Shown: positions 32,979-45,495, counted from the first letter of the stretch. The stretch is DNA of 64,000 nt from Hexactinellida sp. DTS-2022 (GCA_028753945.1 JAPNXP010000008.1:2666001-2730000), one strand, 5' to 3'. Numbers and translations are program-made. Notes: a model not told the origin generated them from the letters alone.

Positions 32979-34691
32979 TAATATGGAAATAACCGTTGAA
33001 TATAAGATAGGTAATGGTGTCGAATCTGTCGATTAAACGCAGTTCACACCGCTTTATAGAGCAACCTTTCTCCGCTTTATCGAGTAAAATTTTCACAGGA
33101 AATTTGGACGGAATGACATTTTGGCTTAAAATAGAACTCGGTTATCATGTAACCCCTCGGGAAAGAAAATTTGTGCATATTATGCAAGTGTACGTACTAA
33201 CTGACTTTACATTATATTGAGATACATATAAATTTCTAATTGGTTAAAAAAATTAGTACCTACTAAGCCCGAAGTACGTACTAAGCTACTAACCGAGATA
33301 TACTGAGTACATATACGTATGTACATAGGCGCCGAAAGTGGGGGGGTCAGGGAGGGTGTCACCCCCCTGGCCGAGGAGAAGTCAGGGAAGAAAAATGGGA
33401 AATTATTGATTCCTTAATGAGTTAGTATAAATTTCAGTTGATGATGTATATATCTATACAATTATGCCCATCCAACATTGATTTTATCCCCATACGCTTT
33501 GTTTTTTGAACTTTCACATTTGAATATTACGTCACACCCCCCCTAGCGTTTGAGAGTTTCGGCGCCCATGCGTATGTATACAAAAGCAAATTATCTCTGT
33601 TTAATCAATGTTTAATGCTGATATTCGTAATCAGCATAAGGTTTCCAGTCATTATAGGGGTCACATGACCATGATAGGGAGGGAGGACATTCCTTGACGA
33701 CGCTGGAATGTAACACATTCCATTCTCAAATATGGTTTCTACCCTATCGAGTGACTCCTCTATCTTCATGGTAAGTCATTTGAGAATAACTATAAGCATA
33801 TAAACACTCTACGAGGTCATTTAACAAGTAATCGCGAGAGCGGGATTTTGTCTGACACTAACCTACAATTTTTGGCCGCCATCTTGAAAATATGAAAATT
33901 TCGTGATGCCTCCATATCCATATCTTTTTACAATATATTTATCTATGTCTGTGCCAATTTTTATGCTTGTATTAAAAATTGAACAATTTTATTGCTATGC
34001 TGCCCCACTATTAATAGTTTTTATAGTTTGAGTATTAATATAAGACTGATAAGGAGGGGTGGTAGAAATACTGTTAACAGCTAATTTTGCAGTTAGCTGT
34101 TAAAAGCATTTAATTTGCTGTCAACACCTATATTATCTAATTTGAGTCTTTACAAGTTCCTACCCTAACCACTGTTTACAGAGCATATTTGATCTTAACA
34201 TAAGTTGATTAATACGCGTATTTATTTGTACGTATTATACGCTAAATCAATAATAAAAAGGGAAGTTTTCGAATTAAAGGCAATAGTATTTTCCACTAAT
34301 GAAACTAGTAGAACTCATTTCTAATACGTACATAGTAAAAAGAATAAATCATGAAAACTTAAAGCGGAAGCAATTACATCATGGATAAATGATTTCGCCA
34401 ACATTATGGTTAGTAACAAGTGTAATACATACTAGTCTAGATTCAAATTTGTACTATACGGTCTATACAGTGAGTCAATTAACAATAAAAGAATAACGAT
34501 TAAGCGGAAGTTGTTCAAAGCAAATTCCATGTATGCGTTTAATACGTACTCAATTAAATATGTATTAAACAACTGAGATCTTACTAGCTAATTAGTTGCT
34601 GTTAACAGCAGTTAACAGCTATTAGCGGAAATTTTATCAATTTTGGCGGCAGAACACAATCCCTGCTCGGTTTGTCTGCAGTTTATTAATA
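32979..34691. other. Intergenic; GC-rich MITE and repeat fragments
   Basis: At 33328-33566 a probable MITE has ends GGCGCCGAAAGTGGGGGG and the inverse GGCGCCGAAACTCTC; its target duplication is unclear. At 33650-33780 lies a diverged arm of the fold-back repeat of 44.9-46.1 kb. Near 34075 and 34600 stand inverted copies of CTGTTAACAGCT. No gene was recognised. Confidence 0.4.
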
Positions 34692-35365
34692 CACTCAAAC
34701 CTCCCTTATCCGGGCACTGCCGTCCGGAGGGTGCCCGTAATTGGGAAATTGCCCGGATATAAGAAATACAATGGCTAGTATATGAGCAATCACAAAGTGT
34801 CGAATCAATATTTTTAGATTCAATCAATAATCACAGACTGATGTTTTAACTAGTTGTGTATGATTTAGGATATGTTTACGAGTGTTATCTTAGCGGCGGA
34901 TTCGCAGACCTCACGTTTATGCTAATAACTCAAAAGGTTTAAGTTGTACGTGAAGAATTATCACATCAGCGGTCAAGATGAAAGTTGTGACAACCCATAT
35001 ATAATCCCAAAATGTCAAATTCCATAAGATAACAAAGGAATTTTCGCTCAAATTTAGACCTCGGTTTTTCCATAATAACCAGGGGCGGTCGCAAGATTTG
35101 GCCAGCCCGGGGCAAAAGATCAGCTTTTAGTATAAATCCGGGGCATGCTCCATGTAATTATACTACCAATTGGGCTGGAATCCGGGGAAAAATATATTAA
35201 CCCGGGGCATTTGCCCCGGATGCCCCCCCCCCTGGGAACGCCACTGATAATAACTAAGAAATTATTAATTATATCAAATTTTCCTTTTAATCACATGTCT
35301 ATCTCACCTATGACAACCTGTCATGTAAATTTCAAAACAAAATATTCATTTATGAAAAAGATATT
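34692..35365 (+). mobile_element. Non-autonomous element, inverted partner of 43.4 kb copy
   Basis: Starts CACTCAAACCTCCCTTATCC. The body (CGGCGGATTCGCAGACCTCA, ATGAAAGTTGTGACAACCCA, CACATGTCTATCTCACC) matches the reverse complement of 43445-43850 along its length. The start resembles pogo/Tigger ends. This copy holds a 167-bp hAT MITE that the other lacks. Confidence 0.75.
35080..35246. mobile_element. hAT MITE, TSD ATAATAAC, empty site known
   Basis: Ends CAGGGGCGGTCGCAAG and, inverted, CAGTGGCGTTCCCAGG, bordered by the perfect duplication ATAATAAC (35072-35079 and 35247-35254). The inverted relative near 43525-43535 has a single uninterrupted copy. The inside is rich in CCGGGGCA motifs. 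Confidence 0.93.
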
Positions 35366-36339
35366 ATTAACATAAATTTCACTAAAATCGGTTACAATGA
35401 TGATTTGCATACCTATCCAATATCCATAATGTAGAATATGTTGTCAACTCTAATAATACTATTGATAAGAATTTATTTGATTTGCGTCACAGTGTTCACA
35501 GGAATTAAAGTTTTTGGTACCTCTGACGAAGAATTCATGACTGCACTTCCTAATTATATCAGGATTAATTATTACTTTCTGTAAACACGATTGCAATACC
35601 TTACATTATACAAAACAACTTCAAATATACAAGTATTTGGAATGAAATATTCATTAATTAAGAAAAGAATCAGACATATTAATAATATTATGGTTACTAC
35701 AACAATGTTAGGTATTTTAAGCAACTCCAGGATTTTTTCATTTCCATAATCTGCTTAACTTCTATTTGAATGATATTACTTGTGCCGATGTTCCTTCTCT
35801 CCAAATATACGTATTTGCCTTTTAAAGAGGATGAATCTCGATATAAATGTAAAGCAACATATTATCTCAGAACATGGGCGGAAAAGTGGGGGGGGGGCAG
35901 GGGGGGGCGCCACCCCCCCCCCCCAAATTTACAACTTGTCCCCATAGTTGTAATATGTACAACCGATAATTGACACGTCTCGCCCCCCAGAATTATAGGA
36001 ATTTTTGATAACTTTCTGCTTATGTATCAGAATATGACTTACCAACGAGTGCATGATATTAAAATGGTGACAAATATTAGTAATGCTTATATGAGATAAG
36101 AAAGATCGAGATACCAAAGTTATTCTAAAAAAGGTAGAGAATTACTTAGTAGAACATGGAAATAAAGAGAGAACTAGTTTATTGGTTTAGGATTTAACAC
36201 ATTAATGATAATATTCATGAATTCCATTCACTGATACATTATTAAAAGGGCGCCATTAAATATAACAGGATAGTACATCTACATATTGTGGTAAAACTAT
36301 TGCAGCTCTTCTAAAACTTTGCCTTGTTCAATAAAAAAA
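35366..36339. other. Intergenic; G/C-run fragment
   Basis: No gene recognised. At 35886-35930 is a short inverted G-run/C-run segment (GGGGCGCCACCCCCC core), like the ends of GC-rich MITEs elsewhere in the window but without a partner. Confidence 0.35.
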
Positions 36340-36846
36340 TTAATTAACTATTATTTTCGAATTTAACAGAAATAATAGGTTCATAATGAATCGCAATATT
36401 TCGTATATATATATCCCATTTGGGGTTGGCGCCTTCATTAACTCTTCAAAAGTTGATCCATTTCCTGAAAATCCACTCCAACGTGTTCCCAACGGACCCA
36501 AGAATACCCAGATATCTATATTAAATAACAAAGCAGTTGTAGAGTTCAAGATCTGTACCCATTTCCCACTCTTCCTCATTCCTGTTTTGTTAACCCAGCC
36601 TTGTAAATTTCGATAATTACCTTGCGTATAAACATATTTTGTGCGTAAATATTTATTGCAACTCATACTTAGGTCACCTAGCATATGATCAATTATTAGC
36701 TCCCTAAAGTCTACATGGAAATCTTGACTACCAGTGATGAGATAAGAAATTGTCGAGAAATAGCAATTTCCATCGCCAATTATATATACTGAGTCGTGAC
36801 CTTCGATATATAAGGCCTGAGTGCTAAGCGAAAATTTGTGTACCAT
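36340..36846 (-). pseudogene. OTU-type cysteine protease domain, frame-broken
   Basis: A 168-codon frame with the OTU signature G-D-G-N-C-Y-F-S-T-I-S-Y, holding the catalytic Asp and Cys. It is followed by F-R-E-L-I-I-D-H-M and a W-V-Q-I-L-N segment typical of the OTU fold. The expected catalytic His motif (A-I-H-Y-E-P-I-I-S-V) is present at about 36360-36390 but in another frame. A TA microsatellite at about 36406-36415 shifts the frame just before it. OTU domains remove ubiquitin and also occur in animal transposons such as Helentrons. No other piece of such an element was found next to it. It is probably a transposon-derived relic. Confidence 0.7.
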
Positions 36847-37867
36847 GGATTACTTAAAGTGCATTGAAAAATGGAGAATTGATCTTTATTCCAATAATTA
36901 GCAATGATAGAGCTGAAAAGTGTATTGTAACTATATAGGGATATGGTATCCAGGTATACATAGCACCCTCCAGAATTGTGATATGTCATCATCTGATGAC
37001 GTTATGGTAATTTTGGTTGCGAATTATCTTGTTTTTCTAGCATACTTTTAACATAGTTAAACGGGATATAAATGTTCAAAATTGCAACATGGTTATACCC
37101 AGAAGTAGTAGAATAAAATATATCGAAATTATAAATGGAATGTTAACACATTCCTTGGTTGCCATGGAAAATGAATATTTCCTGAAATGTGCCATAACTC
37201 AAAAAATATTAATGTTATGTAAACTAGGCTAGTACTTATCTATCTGGAATAGGTAACTTTTTATTCATCGATAATACATTTTCTATGCCTAACTTCAATA
37301 ATCTTTGAGATAGTGAGTCATTACCTATTACCTAATAATGAATTATGTGTTAATTATCTCATTATCTCAAAGATTATCGAAGTTTTTTTGGCGAATAAAT
37401 AAATGAACGTTCTTCATTATCTAAAATATCATTATTAGAGTACGGGAACTCCTCGCGAAAGTAAAAATTCCACTTTTTACAAGTAGAAATTCTGCCAGTC
37501 TGTATATGGGTGCCGAAAACCTGTTAGTACATACTGTATTATCCCTGTCTCAACTATTTCTTCATCTATAATTATAGAGGCCACTCGCATAACCTTTGAT
37601 GCAGTTTGCATACGTAAACTAGATAACTTTTCACAATTTCGTGGGACAAATTTGCGCTTAATTTTAAATATTTTGTTTTTATTCTCAACTTTTTTCTTCT
37701 TTAATGTTTAAAATTCATATGATTTAGGTTGTAAATAACCGCAATACACTTTCCTTTTTCGTGACCAATCTTCAACACTTTCCTCTTCCAAACTATTTCT
37801 TACTCTTTTATGACCTTTAAATACCTTATTTGCTAGCAGATGAAAGGCAAATTGAAACGCAGATAAC
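36847..37867. other. Intergenic, inverted repeat near 37290-37385
   Basis: AATCTTTGAGATAGTGAGTC (about 37299) is mirrored by ATTATCTCAAAGATTATC (about 37362), forming a loose hairpin around ATTACCTAATAATGAATT. No gene recognised. Confidence 0.35.
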
Positions 37868-38182
37868 CAGGGAATTAAAGGTTCACGAACGGACTGAATA
37901 AACCCAATTCAGTTCATTTTAAATTAACGCACGTTCAGTTCGTTTACGTTTACCTCCTAACTTCAACACCACCAGCGTTCGTTCAGTTCGTTAATTCGTT
38001 CAATTCGTTCAGTTCAGATGATTTGGTGGTGGTTATTAGGTATGAAAAGTAGGTATAAGTGATCTAGTATATATATTTACTTTTCCAGTGATATATTTAT
38101 TCTAATTTATCTATATTCAGTTTAGTTCTTTCAGTTCGTTCAACTGCCGTTCAGGCAACGTTGGTGTTCGTTCAAGTGGTTC
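37868..38182. mobile_element. GTTCGTTCA-array MITE, right end degraded
   Basis: Starts CAGGGAATTAAAGGTTCACG and carries the same order of segments as 21083-22739 without its nested elements. That includes TTTAGTTCTTTCAG at 38117-38130, the empty site for the fold-back element at 22108-22550. The right terminus has lost the CATTCCCTG end. Confidence 0.7.
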
Positions 38183-38495
38183 AGCCATAGCCTACTATAC
38201 ATAAGGCCTCACAGTAACTTGTGGATTTTGGACCATGGATGTCGGAGTCGACCTAACTATTTTGTTACAAAATATATCGATATATGGTTTTAATAGGTAC
38301 AAAACTACTACTTTAATCTACTTTTTGAAATTTGAAATATTGGAATTTTAGTCAACCCATAAATGGTAATTATAGTACGTATATATGTATGCATATACGT
38401 ATATATTATTCATTGAAACTTTGACAATTTCTCCAATTCAGTTCAGATTTAGCATTACATTCAAGCAGTATACGTATTATTTCCTCACGATTACA
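38183..38495. other. 5' flank of THAP transposase relic
   Basis: No repeat end recognised. Sequence preceding the THAP start codon. Confidence 0.3.
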
Positions 38496-41288
38496 ATGCC
38501 CAGCCGCTGTTCAGCTCCCGGATGTAGAAGCAATTATGATGATGACGGGCGAATCCCAGTGTTCAAGATGCCACACAAACCAGACGAACTTCGACACGCT
38601 TGGATTCGAGCAGTCCACAGAGATGATATTCATGAACTCAAGACTGTGCACGTTTGTTCCTTGCATTTTAAGGAAGAAGAAATTTAACGCACCTACAAGG
38701 TACCGAATGGCGATGGGACATATCGAGAGATGCCACGGACGTACCTAAAGCTTAAAGAAGGAGCTGTACCATCCATTCTACCCGGATGCCCGAATTGTTA
38801 TTCTACACAAACTACCAACAAACGTAGTCGACTTTCCATTGAATCTAAAGAAGAATTCTTCTCACAAGCATTACATCTTAGCCTGAAATCGAATATTGAT
38901 GAGAATGAGAGGTTTATATTGAACAGTTTCCAGGATTCGCAAGATAAGTTACCAATTATTTGTATTTCTAATGTAATATCATATTGGTATCCCAATCCGA
39001 ATTCTTTGATTTTTAAGCGCCCTTGTTTAGATAATAACAAAATTCTAGTTCATATTTATTTGACAGTAGAAATTGATTTATCCGTAAGAGCATATCGTAA
39101 TGGCCAAATTTTCCCGCTTTCACGAATTTTTGTGATCGACACACGTCATCTTGAAACTTTATTAGATGAAATTGCAGTTATCTCTGATAGTTCTGAAACG
39201 TCACTTGTCTGTACTTCTAATGATTCTCATATTGCGTCTGGTGGAATTCATATACAACAAGTTATCCATAATATCAGTGATAAAAAGTCACATGAGGAGT
39301 TCCACAATTCTCCGGAAATTTCAAAACTTCAATTTATTCATTGCCAACTGCAAAACAGTCTATTCCGAAAAACAGGCGACGTATAATATATTAACACAGG
39401 TATTATCCCTCAAAACATATAATTTCACCTTCTTGTTATAAATATCTCCAGAATATGTCTTGCCTATCTCTTCCTCACTTCAATATTTTAGAAAAATTAT
39501 ATTCATCTTTTGGACTGATAGTGATGTATTCACATTTCTTAGACAATCTACGCAATATATTTCTCCACAGCAAAAGCATGTAATCATTCAGATGGATGAA
39601 ATACATGTGAAGTCCGACATTTCTTACAAAGGAGGTAAGATACTTGGTTCCAATCTTAATGCTGATGAACCTACGAAAAATGTTTTTATTATTATGGTGT
39701 CCAGTTTGTGTAAGAAATGGTCGTGTGCTGTCCGTTACGTCCATGCGCTTCTGTCTCAGTTGAGAAGTTGTTTGACACGATTAAATCTTGTATTTGTGAT
39801 GTTGAGGATTGTGGCCTATTTGTCCAAATGTCTACTGACAATTATCCTCTTAATGTGAAAGTCTTTAAATTGTTTTCCCCTACTGGTAAACTGGAAACGC
39901 AAGTACCACATCCTTGTGGTATCGACAGGAGCCTGTTTGTTACTTTTGACTTTGTGCATATTCTAAAAACTATTCGCAATAATTCGTAGAATCAGCAATC
40001 TGATGGTAAACTCTTTCTTATCCTGATTTAGATTGCATCTCCATTGATTGATCCATCAAACCTTTGAAAATTTGTCATGCTTCTTTTCGTGATATTCGAA
40101 TGCTATATAATTCAGAGAGGGATAGCTTGGCAAAACTCGCTCCACGTTTGACTCTAAAGTCTTGCTATCCATCTGTCCTCGAACGTCAAAATATTAAACT
40201 TGTTTTAAAGGGAGTTCATGAATCCACTATTGCAGCTATGGCTATTCAAAATGAACAACGCAGCCCAGCATTCAAATCCCATACCTCCGAATTTGTTCAG
40301 ATTCTATTATTTCTTTGGAAAATCTTTAATATTAATATGCCATATAAACATGTTCGTTTAAATGATTCTTTATCTCGTCCTTTGATTTCTAATGATGAGT
40401 GATGACCGCCGTATTTTTCTAACGCGCATTGTTTACTGGAGATGCCTGGCAGTTATTGCCTGAGAAAGGAGGAAAATTGAGCAAGCAAACATTTACAAGC
40501 TTGAGACATGCTTGTCTAGTATTACCTCAAAATACAAACTTCTTAACTGAAAATTGCGGCTATTCATTTCTCTTAACATCATTCCTCCAGACAGATCCTT
40601 TGGAACACCATTTCGGTTTATATCGTATGATGTCAGGTTCCAATTATCATGTTTCTTATCTTCAGATTTTGGAATCGGAGCGTCGTCTTAAAGTTTCCAG
40701 CATCTTATACTTGTTTTCCAGTCAGACTGTATCTAGCACATCTTCTTTACAAGAGTTCATAGAATCATTCTCTTCTGTAGACAACGTAGAATCTGACTGC
40801 GAGATTGATTTAGAGCCATTTTTGAATGCAATATCAGACCTATCTATCATTGAGTGTAGTATCCAGGTCCTCCAGTCCTTAGCATTTATTGCGGGCTATT
40901 CAACACACCAATACTTAGCAAGTCATGTCATATATGCCGAGATTTCTTAACTATTGATAAAGATCTTATAGACGATCTATCTATATCTGAATTTAAGCTT
41001 TTAGACCTCTCTGATCGCGGGTCCTTGAAATACCCTTCTGAGATCGTATTAGAATCTATTGTTATCGTTTGGAAGATTTTTATTACCATAAAGAATAATA
41101 ATGAACTGATGGCGAAGTTATTGGAGGGACCATCTAGGAAATTTCTTGTCGAGCTCTCAACTAATTCTGTTTTGGATTGTAATATTTGTGATTTCTGGAA
41201 TAATAGCTGTTTGTTCTGTTCAATTGATGGCTGTCACATCCTTAAGAAAATTGTATTTGTAGTTGTTAACTGTTTTCTAGCAATATAG
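38496..41288 (+). pseudogene. P-element/THAP9-like transposase, nearly full length
   Basis: ATG at 38496 begins a THAP zinc finger (C-S-A-P-G-C ... V-C-S-L-H-F). An in-frame TAA at 38685-38687 interrupts it, and the same frame goes on with A-V-P-S-I-L-P-G-C-P to 39386. Shifted frames then give L-P-H-F-N-I-L-E-K-L-Y-S-S-F-G-L, the core motif QMDEIHVK (first acidic residue), STDNYP (second), F-D-F-V-H-I-L-K-T-I-R-N-N, and at 40590 F-L-Q-T-D-P-L-E-H-H-F-G with the conserved Glu. The tail (K-Y-P-S-E-I-V-L-E-S) ends at 41288. The length (about 2.8 kb) and order match THAP9/P-element transposases. At least five breaks make it inactive. The C-terminal part corresponds to 2854-3472. Confidence 0.88.
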
Positions 41289-41515
41289 TTAAAAAGTATA
41301 ACTCAATGGTTATTTCAAAGGGTATGGACAAACGAAAACTGAAAAAATTTAGTAAGTAATATTGCTATAATTTTGATATTCGTCTGTTCGTATAGTATTT
41401 CTTGCTTTGTATTGTCTTTATAGGGAATATTGTAAGATTTCATCTGGAGGACTGGCTTAACTTAACAATTAATTAATTAATTAATATCTGGAGGACTGGA
41501 TTTTTATCTGGAGGG

Positions 41516-42335
41516 CTAGTGAATAAATCTAGTTGTTGGACTGTGATAGCTATATACGTATGAATTCCCGAATAGCTCTAATATCCTACAACTAATGTAT
41601 TCAACTAAAGTCCATGCTTCCACTAAGTTACAATTTCGCCTGATTAGTAGAATCCATTGCATTGAGTCCATTAGACAGCAACTAAACTTTTTCGACTGGT
41701 CGTGGAGTTTGTCATCCACTAGCATGAACTCACCACTAACAAACGGACACTCTAAACGGAAAAAATTCATTGCATCTAACCAGACTATTATTACAGTTTA
41801 TGAATGACCAAAAATGGCTATCAGTCCTCCCTGTTGGGGAGGAGAAAAAGCTATCTTAGACATCAGACAGTAAAGTTGGCAGTCATCGCAACCAGATGCC
41901 AATAAACCTAGCAAACTGTTATTCGTTATGTCTCGCTGTAAACTAGGAAAACTGAAATCGAACTCCTTCAAACTCATCTTACTGAGCTCTACAGTGTCAG
42001 GATAAGAGCTAGCAGATACTAACTGAGTACTGATATGCTCTACTGCCAATTGGGATACATTTAATGGGAATGATAGACTTACGCGTACTGATCATTTGCT
42101 TTACGAGATGCTGAAAGTTTTCTCTATTCAATCTCCATTTGGAGCTGAGAGAATCGCGCTTAGTAGCCTTGTTTTTTCCAAAAGAGTAATTGACAATTTT
42201 CCCCAGACATATTTTGGCTTATGTTTGTCTCCTTTGTTCAAAGCATCTCTTACGCTATCGAAGCTTGCATAGCCGAGTTTCTGGAGAGCTTCAACGAATT
42301 GCTCTACTGAAGTCAGTACTAGATGAAATAATAAT
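41516..42335 (-). pseudogene. Unrecognised coding-like fragments
   Basis: Three minus-strand open pieces follow each other in shifting frames. 42110-42320 encodes V-E-Q-F-V-E-A-L-Q-K-L-G-Y-A-S-F. 41798-42049 encodes a piece with C-D-D-C-Q-L-Y-C. 41516-41770 encodes a piece with W-I-L-L-I-R-R-N-C. Codon texture suggests former coding sequence, but I cannot name a family. They lie directly behind the second P/THAP relic and may belong to another element. Confidence 0.25.
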
Positions 42336-42370
42336 ATTATTAATTAATAATCAATACATATAAACTACTA

Positions 42371-42540
42371 CAGTAGAACCTCGTTAGTACGAACACGGTT
42401 AATACAAATTTCCGGATAAGAAGAACAGTTCCAAAAAATGAGGTCCCTCAATGGCGATTGGATGGGTATTACTCCGGTTAATACAAACTCTGGATAAAGC
42501 GAACAATTATTTATCGTCAGTTGGTATCAACTGTATATAA
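42371..42540. mobile_element. pogo/Tigger-like MITE, right end degraded
   Basis: Starts CAGTAGAACCTCGTTAGTAC after a TA-like flank and keeps the GGTTAATAC and GGATAA motifs of 16720-16903. The right terminus is worn away. Confidence 0.7.
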
Positions 42541-42902
42541 TAATAATTTATATTTATATTAGTATTCTAGGCCGGCGGAATTTCCTTCCACCGGCCTTGG
42601 GCATCCAAACGTTGGGGCCACGTTATTATAAATTAAATTTTGAGATCTGATCCTGCAAAATGTAGTGGTAAAATATCGGTCCGGCCATGGCCTGCCCTGG
42701 TATTGTTAATAAATAAATAAATAACTATCTAAGGCAAATAAAATGAATAAACTTACTTGAATTGGAAGAATCGACTTGGAGAAATAAAGAAGAGAGCAGA
42801 AAATGGAGATGAGAAATATGCTTTAAAGTCAAATAGATATTTGAAAATAAAGTGAAGCCTTATATCTATATATAATATTGATGCTACAGTATATCTATAG
42901 AC
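42541..42902. other. GC-rich MITE fragments, no gene
   Basis: CGGCGGAATTTCC and CCACCGGCC near 42572-42600, and GTCCGGCCATGGCCTGCC near 42680, resemble ends of the GGCC-type MITEs seen at 21646. No complete element can be drawn. Confidence 0.3.
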
Positions 42903-43444
42903 TAGCGCGCCTCGCTTGCTAGTTCGCTTCGCGGCAGAACCCACCCACACACCAACCGAGAAGCGGTTGGTGTATGGTTTATACACTTCTAACATTGATT
43001 ATAAAGCGTGAATAGGCCTAAATAGCCAAATTTAACAATTTGAAATTTTAGTATTCACGTCATCATGCGAGAATGCGTAACCATTTGGGCAATCTGGTGT
43101 GACCAACGTGTCCGCATCATTAATGTCCATGTTCTATTAAATTTTGAGATTTTTATCTCTTAGAGGGTTCTATAAGAGATAAAAATCTCAAAAACAGTTC
43201 TATAAATATGACAATGACGTCATAACTTGTCGAGGTGTGAGAAATTTCGAGTGGAAAGCTCAAATTGTTGTCGGGTGCCAAAAGTTACCCCTATATGCCA
43301 AAAATCACATTTGGAAACCGGAAACCTAATGCTTTTTTCAATTTTAAAATTGGAGCCTCTCAGACTCAAGTTTAATCCCGAGATCGTGACATTCCAGTCT
43401 TTATCTAAAGGAGTCTATGGTTTCAATAAAAAATACTTTGTTTT
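42903..43444 (-). mobile_element. Helitron-like element (family A), reverse
   Basis: Read in reverse it ends CTAG at 42903, preceded by hairpins AAGCGAACTAGCAAGCGAGG and CCAACCGAGAAGCGGTTGG. The body (CAATCTGGTGTGACCAACGT, then CGGACACGTTGG-type segments) matches 62155-62626 in forward orientation. The 5' end is not clear. Confidence 0.6.
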
Positions 43445-43850
43445 GAAATTTACATGACACGTTGTCATAGGTGAGATAGACATGTGATTAAAAGGAAAAT
43501 TTGATATAATGAATAATATTTTAGTTATTATGGAAAAACCGAGGTCAAAAGTTTCATTAAGGAATTTTTACATTTTGGGATGATATATGGGTTGTCACAA
43601 CTTTCATCTTGACCGCTGATGTGATAATATTTCACGTACAGCTTAAACTTTTTGAGTTATTAGCATAAACGTGAGGTCTGCGAATCCGCCGCTAAGATAA
43701 CACTCGTGATATATTTTTGTTGTATTATTTTGTCATTAAACTCCATTATTGGTTAAATTATTACAAATTTAGCTTGGCTTTACATCAATAAGGTGCCCGG
43801 TTGAGGGAGGTGCCCGTTACTCAGAGGTCCGGATAAGGGAGGTTTGAGTG
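43445..43850 (-). mobile_element. Inverted relative of 34692-35365, without MITE
   Basis: Ends (in reverse) with CACTCAAACCTCCCTTATCC at 43831-43850. It matches 34692-35365 throughout but has no insertion at the ATAATAAC site. Confidence 0.75.
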
Positions 43851-43903
43851 AACTTCTAATCAGTGAACTGTCACAGAACATTTAATGAAATGATTAGTTC
43901 ACT

Positions 43904-44675
43904 CATGGCCTACTTAATATACGGCTATATATGTCGCCGAGAAGACCATAAAACAAAGAGGTCAGTTTATAATCTTCATTCTAGTATAAACTATGCATCC
44001 TATGGTTGTTATTTAGGTTGTATATAGGGTAATCAATCATTGCGAGTCCATTAGAACCACTTTTGAGAATCTAAGATTTGTGGTTAAGCTATTTAGGCGC
44101 CATTTAATGATGACCGTAACAATTTTTGGTAATGAAAAAAATTCAAATATCATAAATTTCAGTTACTTCCTACTTTCTAATAATTTTAGAATAGGAATAC
44201 TAAAATAGGGATATATTTAATACCCCAAAGGCTACTAAATCACAAAATGGCGACATTATAATTTTTTTAAATTATAAAGCAACCACATGCTAAATACAAA
44301 TATTATCCGAATTACAACTTACTATTTTCGTCCATAAAGCGTATATAATTGCTGGTTTATATATATTCATTCTCATTATATATTCGGAAAATGTATTCTA
44401 AGTATATTAGCAAATTATTTTCATTTTCTTGTAGTTCTTTATACTCGAATTATATATATTTGGTGTCATCATTAAATGGCGCCTAAATAGCTTAACCACA
44501 AATCTGAGATTCTCAAAAGTGGTTCTAATGGACTCGAAATGGTTGATTACCCCATATACAACCCAAATAACAACAATAGGGAGGCATAGTTTATCCTAGA
44601 ATGAAAATTATAAACTAGCCTCTTTGTTTTATGGCCTTTCGGCGACATATATAGCCGTATATTAAGTAGGCCATG
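43904..44675. mobile_element. Fold-back element with 230-bp arms
   Basis: Starts CATGGCCTACTTAATATACG and ends in the inverse. The arms (to about 44110 and from about 44462) agree over some 200 bp, including CTATTTAGGCGCCATTTAAT. GTTCACT flanks both ends (43897-43903 and 44676-44682), probably the core of a 7-9 bp duplication. The middle part has no gene. Confidence 0.85.
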
Positions 44676-44930
44676 GTTCACTATAGTAAACTCAGATCAA
44701 TCATAAATTTCAAGTGACGCTCAATCAGTTCAATCATTCGACTTTTGTAAATCGATCATCTGAATCAAAAAGAATATAACCTCAATTTCAGATCAAAAAC
44801 TCATTTCAGATCATTTCAAATTGCTAGCAGATCAATCAATTCAAAAAGTGATCTATTTTTCAGATCATAATGATTTGACTTCATCCTTAAATTTAATTAT
44901 AATGAAAATTACAACTTCATTAGGGCTAAA
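44676..44930. repeat. GATCA-rich stretch
   Basis: Repeated ATCAATCA, CAGATCA and TTCAGATCAT words at 44690-44880. No gene. Confidence 0.35.
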
Positions 44931-44992
44931 ATAGTAGTTCGAAAATATTTGGAATTTGAGTCAATTGAAACAGTGTTTATATCGGACATAAC

Positions 44993-45174
44993 CAAGTATT
45001 TATCCAGGAGCGCGAGACGCTCCTTTTGGAGTATGATTCTTTGGATATTTTAATTAGGAGCGCTAAAATATGGAATCTTATCCTATACAGTAACATTAAC
45101 TTGTGATTTAGAAGTATTAAAATTGCATCAGACCAGGATTAGGAGCGTATTTACAAATTGCTGTACAGTACACT
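44993..45174. mobile_element. hAT-like MITE, GGAGCG family
   Basis: Ends CAAGTATTTATCCAGGAGCG and, inverted, CAGTGTACTGTACAGC. Bordered by GACATAAC and GCCATAAC (7 of 8). The right arm of the palindrome shows the uninterrupted GTTATGGCCGATAT. Confidence 0.85.
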
Positions 45175-45312
45175 GGCCATAACAGCTCGCCAAAGTAACC
45201 ACGTCCAATAGTGTTCGCCGGGCTTGTCTCCCATAAAAACTTGTTCAAATTAAGTTATATCGTCTTTTTATTGTTGAATTCGGTTTCAAAGTAAATTTTC
45301 GATAATTTGATA

Positions 45313-45495
45313 GTCAACTCCGCTTAATAAATCAACCGGTTAATATATTTAACTGCTTAATCGGGTCAAAATTTCGCAGGATTTTTTGGGCGGAATTACA
45401 TTTTGGCTTAAAATATTTTCGGTTAATAGATTTATCCGCTTAATCGGGTCAAAGCAACCTGGTCCCGAGGTGACTCTATTAAGCGGAGTTGACTG
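45313..45495. mobile_element. pogo-like MITE, CCGCTTAAT family
   Basis: Inner ends GTCAACTCCGCTTAATAA and, inverted, CAGTCAACTCCGCTTAATAG, with TA on both sides; the left terminus has lost CA. It is inserted in the left arm of the palindrome and is missing from the right arm. Confidence 0.8.

Noticed and set aside
42753-42995. 80-codon open frame as a gene
   Set aside because: It overlaps the hairpin end of a Helitron-like element and adjacent AT-rich sequence.
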